Notes: generated by a model from the sequence alone, not told the origin. 8,199 nt of DNA from Acetobacteraceae bacterium (GCA_947476855.1 CANJSR010000207.1:1-8199), one strand, 5' to 3'; positions 1-6,679 are shown, numbered from the stretch's first letter. A program made the numbers and translations.

Positions 1-32
1 GGTTTCGAACGGAACGATAGGGGGAATTTCGC

Positions 33-926
33 ATGAAGGTGGGTGTCATCGGCCTCGGCACGATGGGCATGGGGGCCGCGCTGAACCTGCTGCGGAAAGG
101 CCATGCGGTTACAGGCTGCGACACGCGGGACTCCGCGCGGGCCGAGTTCGTCACGGCAGGCGGCTCGGCCGTCGCTTCTCCCTCGGGCTTCCCCGCCGAT
201 ACGGATGCCGTCGTGGTCTTCGTCGTAAACGCCGCGCAGACCGAGGATGTGCTGTTCGGCGCCCAAGGCTGCCTGGCCGGGATGAACAAGGGCGCCGCGA
301 TCCTGTGCTGCGCCACCATCGCGCCGGACGTCGCGCGTGGCCTGGAAAAGCGGATTGAGGATGCCGGGTTCCTGATGCTCGACGCGCCGGTGTCCGGCGG
401 GAAGGTCGGCGCGCATGCTGGAACCATGACCGTAATGGCGTCCGGGAAGGAGACCGCGTTCGCGAAGGCTGGCCCGGTGCTGGAGGCGATCTCCACCAAG
501 GTCTGGCGCCTGGGTGACGCGGCGGGCATCGGCAGCACGGTCAAGATGGTGAACCAGTTGCTGGCGGGGGTGCATATCGCAACGGCGGCCGAGGCCATGG
601 CGCTGGGTATCCGCGCCGGCGCCGATCCTCAGACGCTGTACGACGTGATCTCGGAATCCGCTGGCAGTTCCTGGATGTTCCAGAACCGTGTGCCGCATAT
701 CCTGGCGGGGGATGATACGCCGCTTTCGGCGGTGAATATCTTCGTGAAGGATCTGGGGATCGTGCTGGACCAGGCGCGGTCGTTGACGTTCCCGCTGCCG
801 ATGGCCTCGGCCGCGCACCAGTTGTTCCTGGGGGCGGCGGCGAATGGGCAAGGGGCCAAGGATGACGCGTTCGTGATCCGGGTGTGGCAGGCGCTGACGG
901 GGATCGATCTGCCCAAGGGGGCGTAA
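33..926 (+). CDS. ltnD: L-threonate dehydrogenase-like NAD-dependent oxidoreductase (3-hydroxyisobutyrate dehydrogenase superfamily)
   Basis: This 297-residue soluble enzyme probably oxidises a beta-hydroxyacid with NAD+; within the superfamily it most resembles LtnD, which oxidises L-threonate to 2-oxo-tetronate. Seen in the sequence: an N-terminal Rossmann fold with GLGTMG at residues 7-12; Asp30 at the end of the second strand, which favours NAD over NADP; the substrate-loop motif DAPVSGG at 117-123; the GSTVKMVN segment at 167-174 with the expected catalytic Lys171 and Asn174; and FVKDLG at 237-242 in the all-helical C-terminal domain. The VVNAAQTEDVLFG stretch (64-76) is typical of the LtnD branch. 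Length is normal for the family. The ATG at 33 follows a purine-rich AGGGGG ribosome binding site. The usual partner genes of threonate catabolism (OtnK-type kinase, OtnC-type aldolase) are not downstream; they could lie to the left of the window. Other beta-hydroxyacids remain possible substrates. Confidence 0.85.
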   Translation: MKVGVIGLGTMGMGAALNLLRKGHAVTGCDTRDSARAEFVTAGGSAVASPSGFPADTDAVVVFVVNAAQTEDVLFGAQGCLAGMNKGAAILCCATIAPDVARGLEKRIEDAGFLMLDAPVSGGKVGAHAGTMTVMASGKETAFAKAGPVLEAISTKVWRLGDAAGIGSTVKMVNQLLAGVHIATAAEAMALGIRAGADPQTLYDVISESAGSSWMFQNRVPHILAGDDTPLSAVNIFVKDLGIVLDQARSLTFPLPMASAAHQLFLGAAANGQGAKDDAFVIRVWQALTGIDLPKGA

Positions 927-935
927 ACCGCCCCT
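917..935 (+). other. GC hairpin across the ltnD stop codon
   Basis: GGGGCG (918-923) pairs with CGCCCC (929-934) around a five-base loop that contains most of the TAA stop codon; a G-T wobble (917/935) extends the stem. No T-run follows, so it is at best a weak or factor-assisted transcription end for the dehydrogenase gene. Confidence 0.3.
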
Positions 936-1001
936 GCGTTAGCGAAGTCTTCATGATTGTGCGGTACGGGTCGGGGGCGTTGCTGCCTTGGATCCGATGC
1001 T

Positions 1002-1394
1002 GTGCCACTGACCTTTCACCCCGGCCCCGGGGCTATCCTGATCTGCGATTTCTCGACCGGTTTCCGCGCGCCCGAGATGGTCAAGGTACGCCCCGTCATC
1101 GTCGTGTCTCCACGCCGCCGCGTTGGCCACCTCGCAACGATCGTGCCGCTGAGCAGCACACCGCCCGCGCCGCGTGAGCCATGGCACTATCCGCTGCCGC
1201 CCGGCGTCTATCCACCCGCGCGCTGCACGATTTGGGCAAAGTGCGATATGGTGGCGACCGTCGCGCTCGATCGGCTGGACCGAGTGAAATTGCGTGATAA
1301 AACAGGCGCTCGGAGCTACCAGATGTTCCAGGCCCCGCCCGAGGTCCTGGCCGCGATCCGCGACTGTGTGCGCGCCGCGTTGGGAATTGCTTGA
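1002..1394 (+). CDS. PemK/MazF-family protein (putative endoribonuclease toxin), no adjacent antitoxin
   Basis: Small protein of 130 residues with the SH3-like PemK/MazF fold signature. Family members of toxin-antitoxin systems cut mRNA at short sequences. Seen: an N-terminal PGPGAILICDF strand (7-17), the conserved basic-Pro pair in VRPVIVVSP (29-37, Arg30-Pro31), the strand IVPLSST (47-53) at the position of the catalytic Thr/Ser, and a C-terminal DMVATVALDRL block (82-92) matching the conserved D-x-(I/V)-x-T(V)-x(3)-RL region of MazF. I chose the GTG at 1002 because family homology starts at MPLTFHP; a TTG at 957 would add 15 residues unlike the family. No antitoxin gene lies in the 75 bases upstream, and downstream there is a structured non-coding region, not a second small ORF. 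It may be a solitary toxin-like nuclease, a domesticated member, or have its antitoxin elsewhere. Toxicity is not shown by the sequence. Confidence 0.8.
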   Translation: MPLTFHPGPGAILICDFSTGFRAPEMVKVRPVIVVSPRRRVGHLATIVPLSSTPPAPREPWHYPLPPGVYPPARCTIWAKCDMVATVALDRLDRVKLRDKTGARSYQMFQAPPEVLAAIRDCVRAALGIA

Positions 1395-1419
1395 AATCGG
1401 CCCCCGGAATGCGCTATAT
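1390..1419 (+). promoter_or_regulatory. Predicted housekeeping-sigma promoter for the 1427-1556 RNA
   Basis: CTTGAA (1390-1395) and CTATAT (1414-1419) are separated by 18 bases. This closely fits the alphaproteobacterial housekeeping consensus known from Sinorhizobium, CTTGAC-N17-CTATAT, with one mismatch and one extra spacer base. The -35 element overlaps the stop codon of the MazF-like gene (1392-1394). Predicted transcription start is near 1426-1427, in a stretch with no open reading frame of its own. Confidence 0.6.
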
Positions 1420-1426
1420 GATCCTC

Positions 1427-1556
1427 GTTCCCGCGCCGCAGTGATGTGGTATCGGGCTTGGAAGACCAGTCCTCGGACAGGCCGGTTCCGGACAGCGGCG
1501 ATGGCAAGTCGTTCGGAACCGCAGACAGCCCCGTCGGCAACGACGGGGCTTTGCCA
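1427..1556 (+). ncRNA. Candidate structured small RNA or 5' leader, unrecognised family
   Basis: About 130 bases between a good promoter and a strong terminator-like hairpin, with no plausible coding frame. Seen: CGGTTCCG (1483-1490) pairs perfectly with CGGAACCG (1514-1521), and GAC (1491-1493) can extend that stem with GTC (1508-1510). A small TTGG/CCAG hairpin with an AAGA loop sits at 1458-1469, and CGCCGC (1434-1439) can pair with GCGGCG (1495-1500) as an alternative or pseudoknot. The last element is the 10-bp hairpin at 1527-1550. It does not match the conserved cores I know for TPP, glycine, fluoride, SAM-II or cobalamin riboswitches, nor the SRP, tmRNA or RNase P RNAs. Two readings fit: an independent sRNA ending at about 1556, or a leader of the hydrolase gene at 1623 in which the hairpin acts as an attenuator. 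The sequence alone does not decide. Confidence 0.5.
1527..1556 (+). terminator. Strong hairpin with GCAA tetraloop, probable intrinsic terminator
   Basis: AGCCCCGTCG (1527-1536) and CGACGGGGCT (1541-1550) form a perfect 10-bp stem closed by GCAA, a GNRA-type tetraloop. The bases that follow start TTTGCCATTTC, so the T-tract is short and interrupted. Stem strength supports termination of the small RNA; the weak T-tract would allow partial read-through into the hydrolase gene. Confidence 0.6.
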
Positions 1557-1610
1557 TTTCTGGCCACTTGTTGCACCCGAGCCCGCCCGCCATCATCCCC
1601 GTCGCACAGC

Positions 1611-1615
1611 AAGGA
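1611..1615 (+). promoter_or_regulatory. Ribosome binding site that sets the hydrolase start
   Basis: AAGGA lies seven bases before the ATG at 1623. It decides the start in favour of 1623: the same frame stays open back to 1446, but that upstream part crosses the terminator hairpin and has no family similarity. Confidence 0.7.
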
Positions 1616-1622
1616 CCGGGGC

Positions 1623-2438
1623 ATGAACTGGGGCACTCTTACCCGCGCGGAGCGTGACGCGGCCTACAACAACCCTCTGGCCGTGCCGGAAGCCGCCACG
1701 ATGATCCCCGCCTGGGTCGCCGAATCCGCGACGTTCCGCGCCGAACGCCCGGCCCATCTCGACATCCCCTATGGTGCACGCGAACGGAACAAGTGGGACC
1801 TTTATCCCGCCACCGACCCCAAGACGCCGTGCATCGTCTTCATCCACGGCGGCTACTGGCAGCGTTTCGGACGGGAGAGTTTCACCAACCTGATCGCCGG
1901 CCCGCATGCGATGGGGTGGTCCGCTGCACTGCCGGGCTACACGCTCTGCCCGGACGTCACGCTCACGGACATCGTGGCCGAGATCAACCAGGCGCTCGAC
2001 TGGCTGGGCGCGCATGGGGCGGAGCATGGGATTGCTGGGCCGATCATCCTGTCCGGCTGGTCGGCGGGCGGGCATCTGACGGCGCTGTGCCTGGATCATC
2101 CCGCCGTCGCCGCGGGGCTTTCGATCTCCGGCATCTTTGAGCTTGGGCCGCTGCGGGACACCTACCTGAACGAAAAGCTGCGGCTGAGCGATACCGAGAT
2201 CGCGGACCTGTCACCGTTGCGCCTGCCCATGTCCGGCAAGCCGCTCGCGATCACCTACGGCACCGCCGAACTGCCGCCACTGGTCGCCGACAGCCGAGAC
2301 CTGCACGCGCGCCGAAGCGCCGATCACAAACCGGGTAGTCTGATCCCTGTCCCAGGCGGCAACCACTTCACCATCATGAATGAACTGCGCCGCGCGGATG
2401 GTCTTCTGACCCGCCATTTGCCTCTACTACTGTCATGA
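1623..2438 (+). CDS. Alpha/beta hydrolase, arylformamidase (kynurenine formamidase)-like
   Basis: Cytosolic esterase/amidase of 271 residues in the alpha/beta-hydrolase fold. The closest recognisable group is the arylformamidase-like hydrolases, whose best-known member hydrolyses N-formylkynurenine to kynurenine and formate. Seen: the oxyanion-hole motif HGGYW at 75-79 after a hydrophobic strand; the nucleophile elbow GWSAG at 145-149 with Ser147; the catalytic His in GGNHF at 245-249 (His248); and Glu216 in TYGTAELPP as the likely acid. Length is normal. The start is set by the AAGGA site. The preceding 200 bases hold the structured RNA candidate, which could be its leader. No tryptophan-degradation gene (tdo, kynU) is nearby, so the substrate is open; many relatives act on other carbamoyl or ester compounds. 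Its last 65 bases overlap the end of the convergent desaturase gene, downstream of all catalytic residues. Confidence 0.85.
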   Translation: MNWGTLTRAERDAAYNNPLAVPEAATMIPAWVAESATFRAERPAHLDIPYGARERNKWDLYPATDPKTPCIVFIHGGYWQRFGRESFTNLIAGPHAMGWSAALPGYTLCPDVTLTDIVAEINQALDWLGAHGAEHGIAGPIILSGWSAGGHLTALCLDHPAVAAGLSISGIFELGPLRDTYLNEKLRLSDTEIADLSPLRLPMSGKPLAITYGTAELPPLVADSRDLHARRSADHKPGSLIPVPGGNHFTIMNELRRADGLLTRHLPLLLS

Positions 2439-3222
2439 CAGCCTTGCCGTCGGGGCCGAGCGGACCGATGACGTATTTGCCGCGGCGGGGAGAGTGGGGC
2501 TGGTAGCGGGCGAACCACACGTAGTCGTTTTCCCGAGGCACAGCCCCGGTCAGGCGGTGGATGACCCTCTCCAGCCCCCGCCAGAAGCCGATGCGGTCGC
2601 AGACATAATTGGCCCAGCCGGTGATCACGCAGTAACGGACGTCGTGATTGTCGCGATGATGGACGTTGTGGTGGCGGACGTCGATCAGCAGGTGGCACCG
2701 CTGCATCAGCCGCACGATCGCCCACTCCGACCTTTTGTGGCCAAGCCGATGCGCGTAGGTGCCGAAATACATGCAGGTGGAGATGATGAACATCGACCAT
2801 ACCACATGAAACAACACCGGTGACGGCGTGGGCAGCAGCGTCAGGATCATCCCGATCGGCCCCAGCATGATCATCGTCGGCCAGGCGCTATAGGCGATGT
2901 AGTCCCGGACGCCATAGCCGACGATATGGTGCGGGTGCAGATGGTGTTCGCGGGCGATGGAGATCACGCGCTCCGACATGATCTCATCGAACCAGGTATC
3001 GGTGGCCCAATGCACCACGCCGGACATCACGTCCGCGATGAACAGCGCCACCAGCGTCGTCAGCACCAGCAGCCAGGGCCATGACCCGGTCTGGTCCAGG
3101 TTCATCACCAGCCAGGCGCCGAACCAGATATTCATCGCGGTGTAGACGGCAATGCCGATCCAGCAGGTGATGACCTGAGACCGATCGCATTCGAGAAACA
3201 ACGGCTGGACACCACGCGCCAC
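2374..3222 (-). CDS. CarF/TMEM189-type membrane lipid desaturase (plasmanylethanolamine desaturase family)
   Basis: Integral membrane protein of 282 residues, close to the size of Myxococcus CarF. The CarF/TMEM189 (PEDS1) family converts plasmanyl ether lipids to plasmalogens by introducing the vinyl-ether double bond with a di-iron centre and O2. Seen: hydrophobic segments at about 17-40, 48-70, 112-131 and 136-155, and His clusters typical of the family: VVHWATD (69-75, His71), EHHLHPHH (92-99), AHRLGH (157-162), His177, and RHHNVHHRDNH (183-193), followed by WANYVCDRIGFW (203-214). These supply the iron ligands expected of the fold. The GTG start at 3222 is supported by a GGGGGAGG ribosome binding site five bases upstream. 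It is the last of three co-directional genes, 108 bases after the cyclase. I infer ether-lipid desaturation; another lipid substrate is possible, since proven substrates exist for few members. Confidence 0.85.
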   Translation of the reverse strand: MARGVQPLFLECDRSQVITCWIGIAVYTAMNIWFGAWLVMNLDQTGSWPWLLVLTTLVALFIADVMSGVVHWATDTWFDEIMSERVISIAREHHLHPHHIVGYGVRDYIAYSAWPTMIMLGPIGMILTLLPTPSPVLFHVVWSMFIISTCMYFGTYAHRLGHKRSEWAIVRLMQRCHLLIDVRHHNVHHRDNHDVRYCVITGWANYVCDRIGFWRGLERVIHRLTGAVPRENDYVWFARYQPHSPRRGKYVIGPLGPDGKAVMTVVEANGGSEDHPRGAVHS

Positions 3223-3330
3223 TGGGACCTCCCCCTTGCACTTGCCACGGCTCTATGGATCGGCGCGTCTGGCGGGAAAACGAGTCCAACCTGTAACGTC
3301 CGGCGCAAGTCTTTGACATTGAATGATCTG

Positions 3331-6300
3331 TCAGGACGATCGCATGCGTCCGGCGCGGTTGTCCAGCATTTCGCGCGCCTGACGGACCTCCAGCGGTGCC
3401 CGCGGGCCGGACAGTTGGGTAACGAGGGGGGTCAGCAAAGGCTCGATCGCGTCGTGCCGTCCCTGGTCCTGGCACAGCGCCGCAAGACTGAGCGCGATCC
3501 GCATCGCCCAATGGCGGCTGCCGTGATTCGTTGCCTCATCCAGGGCGGCCCGGTAGATTTGTTCCGCTTCCTCCACACGACCGCCGGAACGCAGCAGGTC
3601 GCCCTTGATGCGTTGCAGTTCGGGGGCGAACCAGCGCACGCCGGTCGTATCCAGTTCCCGCAACGCCCCATCAACGATCGGCAGCCCCTCGGCGCTGGGC
3701 AGATAGCGGGAGACAGAGCCGAGCGATTGGGGGATGCCCCAGTAGGTTCCCATGGAGCGGTGGAGGACCTCGCCCTCGCGGACCAGTGCGAGGCCCTGGG
3801 CAACATCGCCGGAACGGGCGAGGGCGATGCCGCGATGGGCCACGGCGAAGCCGCGCCAGAAGGGGAAGTCCTTTTCCTCGGTCAGCGTCGCGAAGCCGTC
3901 GAGGTCGGCGGTGCCGTCATCCATGACGACATTGAACCACACGGCCGCCACGCCCAGCGCGAAGGCCAGGCGGTGCGGGTTGGATGACAGGCGGGCGTGG
4001 TGCAGGGCCAGTTCACGCTGGGCATAGGCGTCGTCGTAGCGGCCCTGCATCGCCAGGACGACGGACAGGTAGGCGGGAATGGCCACGGTCGCATCGCGGG
4101 CGCCGGGCATGTCGGGGTCACCGTCGCGCAACTGGATCGCGGCGGCATCGAGTTGGGCGCGCGCATCGTCCAGCCGCCCGACCTGCAGCATGCTGATGCC
4201 CAGCAGGCGATGAGCCGCCAGGCCCAAGGCGGGCATGGGTTGCTGGGCGAAGCGGCGGTGCAGGTCCTCGGCCACCGAGGTCGCCTGGGCGATTTCGGAG
4301 CGCATCAGGTGGAAGGACCATTGCCCGTTGGCGACGCGGATCAGGTTGGCGGTGTCGCCGAGCTGCTCACACAGTACGCGGGCGCGGTCGTAGACCTCTC
4401 CGGTGCGGGGGGCGGTGTAGCCGCGGGAAGCGATCAGCGCGTTGCCCAGCATCGTCACGATGGTCATTTCGTGGCGCTGGCGCTTCGGGGAGGAGGGGAT
4501 GTGTCCCAGCGTCTCCAGCGCCTTTTCCAGGTGATCGGCGGCTTCGGCCATGGCCCAACGCTCGCTCGCGCGCTTGGCGGCGGCGCCCCAGGCGACGAGG
4601 GCGGGTTCGTACTGGCCGGCGGCGAGGTAGTGCTGCGCCAGCAGTTCGGGCTGGCGTTCGGCGGTGTCTGGGTGGCGGGTGCGGATCGCCTCGGCGATGC
4701 CGGCGTGCAGCGATCGTTTGCGCTCGCGCAGCAGCATGGCATAGGCGGCGTCGCGGACCAGGGCGTGCTTGAACACGTAGACGGCGTTGGGCGGCCGGTT
4801 CCGCATGAACACCAGCCCGGTCTCGATCAGGCGGGCCAGCGCCTCCCGCAGGACCGGTTCGGGCTGTTCGCTGACGGCGGCGAGCAGCTCGTGGGAGAAT
4901 TCGCGGCCGATCGTGGCGCCGATCAACGCCAGTTCGCGCATCACCGATGGCGGCCCGAGGCGTGCGAGCAGGGAGGCCGAGAGGGTTTCGGGGATGTCGA
5001 TCGAGACGGCCTGGCCCACCAGATCATAGTGGGTATCGCGTTCGATCAGCCGATCGCTTTCCAGCACGGCCTTGGTCATTTCCTCAATGAACAGCGGCAC
5101 GCCGTCCGATCGGGCGATGATGTCGGCGGTGACCCGGGGCGGCAGCGACTTGCCCTGGGCGATGCCGCGGATCAAGGCGTCCGATTCGGGCTGCTCGAAG
5201 CGGGACAGCGTCATGGTCGTGACGTGGTCGCGATCGGTCCAGGTCGGCTGGAACTCCGGCCGAGCGGCGAAGATGGCGAGGACGCGGCGGTTGGCGGCGG
5301 CGGCGACCACCATCTCGATCAGTTCGCGGGAGGTCGGGTCGGCCCAGTGCGAATCCTCGCCCACCAGCAGGACGGGGTCGCGTTCCGTCAGGACCGTCAA
5401 TTGCCCGATCAGGGAGGTGAGCGTGCGGTCCTTGCGTTCCTGCGGCGAACCGGCGGTGGAGGCGCGCAGGGCGAGCAGGTCGGCGATGGCGTCGACATTG
5501 TCCGGCTGCCGCGGCGCGGGGTCGAGCAGATCGCCCAGCTTGCCGAGGCGTTGTTCGACGCTGTCCTCCCGGTTGAAGCGCGCGGCGCGTTCCAGTTGGG
5601 CGACCACGGGCTGCAGGGCGCTACTGGTGTGGTAGGGGGAGCAGAAGTAGCGCAGGCGGATGTGCCGGCTTTCCGCGACGTCGTCCTGCAGGGTGGCGAG
5701 CAGGCGGGACTTGCCGATCCCGGGCTCTCCGGTCAGCAGGACGACCTGTCCCTGTCCCTGGCGGGCCTTTTCCCACAGATCGTGCAGGGTGGCCCGGTCC
5801 GCGTCGCGGCCCAGCATGGGGGCGAGCGGCTGGGCGGCGCCGAACCACGACCGTCCGTCCATGCGGGATGTGCCGATCACCCGATAGACGCCGACCGGTT
5901 CGGCAAAGCCTTTCAGGCGTTCATCGCCCCTGCGCCGCACCTCGAACTGCTGGCCCAGCAGGCGGCGGGTGGCGGTGGAGATGATGATCTCCCCCGGATG
6001 GGCCAGGTTGTGCAGGCGGGAGGCGAAGTTGGGCGTTTCCCCTGCGACGTCGGTGCCGCTGCCCAGCAGGTCGCCCACCACGGCGAGGCCGGTGGCGATG
6101 CCGATGCGGAGGCGGGGCTGGTAGCTGCCGTCGAGCAGCCTCAGGTCCGCGAAGGCTTCGTTGGCGGCCAGGGCGGAGCGGACGGCGCGTTCGGCGTCGT
6201 TCTCATGCGGCTCGGGGTAGCCGAACAGCACCATGGCCGCGTCGCCGACATAGCGGGCGACGAAGCCACCGTAGCGGGCGACGCTGTCGGAGACGACCTT

Positions 6301-6552
6301 ATGACAGGCCGAGATGACGTCGCGGAAATCCTCGGGGTCGATGCGGGTGGAGAGTTCGGTGGAGCCGACGAGGTCGGCGAACATGATGGTCAGAGACCGC
6401 CGCTCGACGCCGGACAGGCGTGCGGCGCCAGCGGCCTCGGCACGGATGGCCCGTTCGGCCGGCGCGTGGGCCGGCACGATCAGCGCCGCCCCGCAATCGC
6501 CGCAGAAGCGTTTGCCGGTCGGGTTCTCCGCTCCACACACGCCGCATTTCAT
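3331..6552 (-). CDS. Class III adenylate/guanylate cyclase with zinc ribbon, AAA-type ATPase and TPR-like C-terminal region
   Basis: A 1073-residue cytoplasmic signalling protein. Domains in order: a zinc ribbon with Cys3, Cys6, Cys17, Cys20; a class III cyclase domain at about 50-228; a STAND/AAA_16-like ATPase at about 245-530 with Walker A GEPGIGKS (275-282) and Walker B-like VLLVGED (394-400) followed by HWAD; then an all-helical region to the end with TPR-like units (for example 981-1005). In the cyclase domain the metal ligands Asp60 (FADLVGST) and Asp104 (YVGDAAM), the transition-state pair Asn175/Arg179 and the purine-site Thr173 (GETPN) are present, so catalysis is expected. The purine-contacting Lys of relatives appears to be Arg100. 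It would make cAMP (or cGMP) under control of the ATPase/TPR sensor part; the signal is unknown. The ATG at 6552 is the only sensible start, with a GGGGG ribosome site six bases upstream. No membrane segment is seen. Confidence 0.9.
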   Translation of the reverse strand: MKCGVCGAENPTGKRFCGDCGAALIVPAHAPAERAIRAEAAGAARLSGVERRSLTIMFADLVGSTELSTRIDPEDFRDVISACHKVVSDSVARYGGFVARYVGDAAMVLFGYPEPHENDAERAVRSALAANEAFADLRLLDGSYQPRLRIGIATGLAVVGDLLGSGTDVAGETPNFASRLHNLAHPGEIIISTATRRLLGQQFEVRRRGDERLKGFAEPVGVYRVIGTSRMDGRSWFGAAQPLAPMLGRDADRATLHDLWEKARQGQGQVVLLTGEPGIGKSRLLATLQDDVAESRHIRLRYFCSPYHTSSALQPVVAQLERAARFNREDSVEQRLGKLGDLLDPAPRQPDNVDAIADLLALRASTAGSPQERKDRTLTSLIGQLTVLTERDPVLLVGEDSHWADPTSRELIEMVVAAAANRRVLAIFAARPEFQPTWTDRDHVTTMTLSRFEQPESDALIRGIAQGKSLPPRVTADIIARSDGVPLFIEEMTKAVLESDRLIERDTHYDLVGQAVSIDIPETLSASLLARLGPPSVMRELALIGATIGREFSHELLAAVSEQPEPVLREALARLIETGLVFMRNRPPNAVYVFKHALVRDAAYAMLLRERKRSLHAGIAEAIRTRHPDTAERQPELLAQHYLAAGQYEPALVAWGAAAKRASERWAMAEAADHLEKALETLGHIPSSPKRQRHEMTIVTMLGNALIASRGYTAPRTGEVYDRARVLCEQLGDTANLIRVANGQWSFHLMRSEIAQATSVAEDLHRRFAQQPMPALGLAAHRLLGISMLQVGRLDDARAQLDAAAIQLRDGDPDMPGARDATVAIPAYLSVVLAMQGRYDDAYAQRELALHHARLSSNPHRLAFALGVAAVWFNVVMDDGTADLDGFATLTEEKDFPFWRGFAVAHRGIALARSGDVAQGLALVREGEVLHRSMGTYWGIPQSLGSVSRYLPSAEGLPIVDGALRELDTTGVRWFAPELQRIKGDLLRSGGRVEEAEQIYRAALDEATNHGSRHWAMRIALSLAALCQDQGRHDAIEPLLTPLVTQLSGPRAPLEVRQAREMLDNRAGRMRSS

Positions 6553-6647
6553 ATACGGCCCCCACGCACCGTACGGGTTGTGGCACGCGCTGTCGTGACA
6601 ACGATGCCAAAGCGGCGCCGTTCCCCGATAACGGCCCGCCCGGGGAT

Positions 6648-6676
6648 AGTATCGTTGAAACCGTTACAGGCTTCAA
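6648..6676 (-). promoter_or_regulatory. Possible promoter of the cyclase gene
   Basis: Read on the - strand, TTGAAG (6676-6671) and GATACT (6653-6648) are separated by 17 bases and resemble -35 and -10 elements, each with four of six consensus bases. The start would fall near 6641, leaving a leader of about 90 bases before the cyclase ATG. It overlaps the inverted repeat at 6652-6679. Confidence 0.4.
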
Positions 6677-6679
6677 CGA
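6652..6679 (-). repeat. 8-bp perfect inverted repeat, possible operator or RNA hairpin
   Basis: TCGTTGAA (6652-6659) and TTCAACGA (6672-6679) are exact reverse complements 12 bases apart. As - strand RNA the stem extends through a G-U pair and two G-C pairs to 11 bp with a six-base loop; on the + strand RNA the same position is an A-C mismatch. It lies 24 bases after the monooxygenase stop codon and covers the putative cyclase -35 element. No T-run follows, so it is either a repressor/activator site or a read-through hairpin between the two genes. Confidence 0.5.

Noticed and set aside
951..1187. Small - strand open frame opposite the MazF-like gene as a possible antitoxin
   Set aside because: The translation shows no antitoxin motif (no AbrB, RHH or HTH pattern) and is explained as an antisense shadow of the coding gene.
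1471..1500. Faint resemblance to the SRP RNA domain IV core (GACAGGCCGG...CAGCGG)
   Set aside because: The GGAA tetraloop and the conserved asymmetric internal loop are absent and the flanking bases do not form the long SRP helix.
1494..1530. GGCGATGG...AACCGC reminiscent of a fluoride (crcB) riboswitch
   Set aside because: The pairing partners and the 3' CTGATG-type segment of that motif are missing, and the downstream gene is not a fluoride-response gene.
1446..1622. 59-codon upstream extension of the hydrolase frame
   Set aside because: It crosses the 10-bp terminator-like hairpin, lacks a ribosome site and has no alpha/beta-hydrolase similarity; ATG 1623 has a good AAGGA site.
2430..2441. 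CTGTCATGACAG palindrome as a regulatory site
   Set aside because: It lies inside two overlapping coding regions, and a 12-bp palindrome is expected about twice by chance in a window this long.
3314..3333. TGACA-N10-TGTCA inverted repeat at the cyclase stop codon
   Set aside because: Only five base pairs with a ten-base loop and no T-tract; too weak to call as a terminator or operator.
6617..6635. GCCGTT/AACGGC hairpin in the cyclase leader
   Set aside because: A six-bp stem in very GC-rich DNA with competing alternative pairings; no independent support for function.
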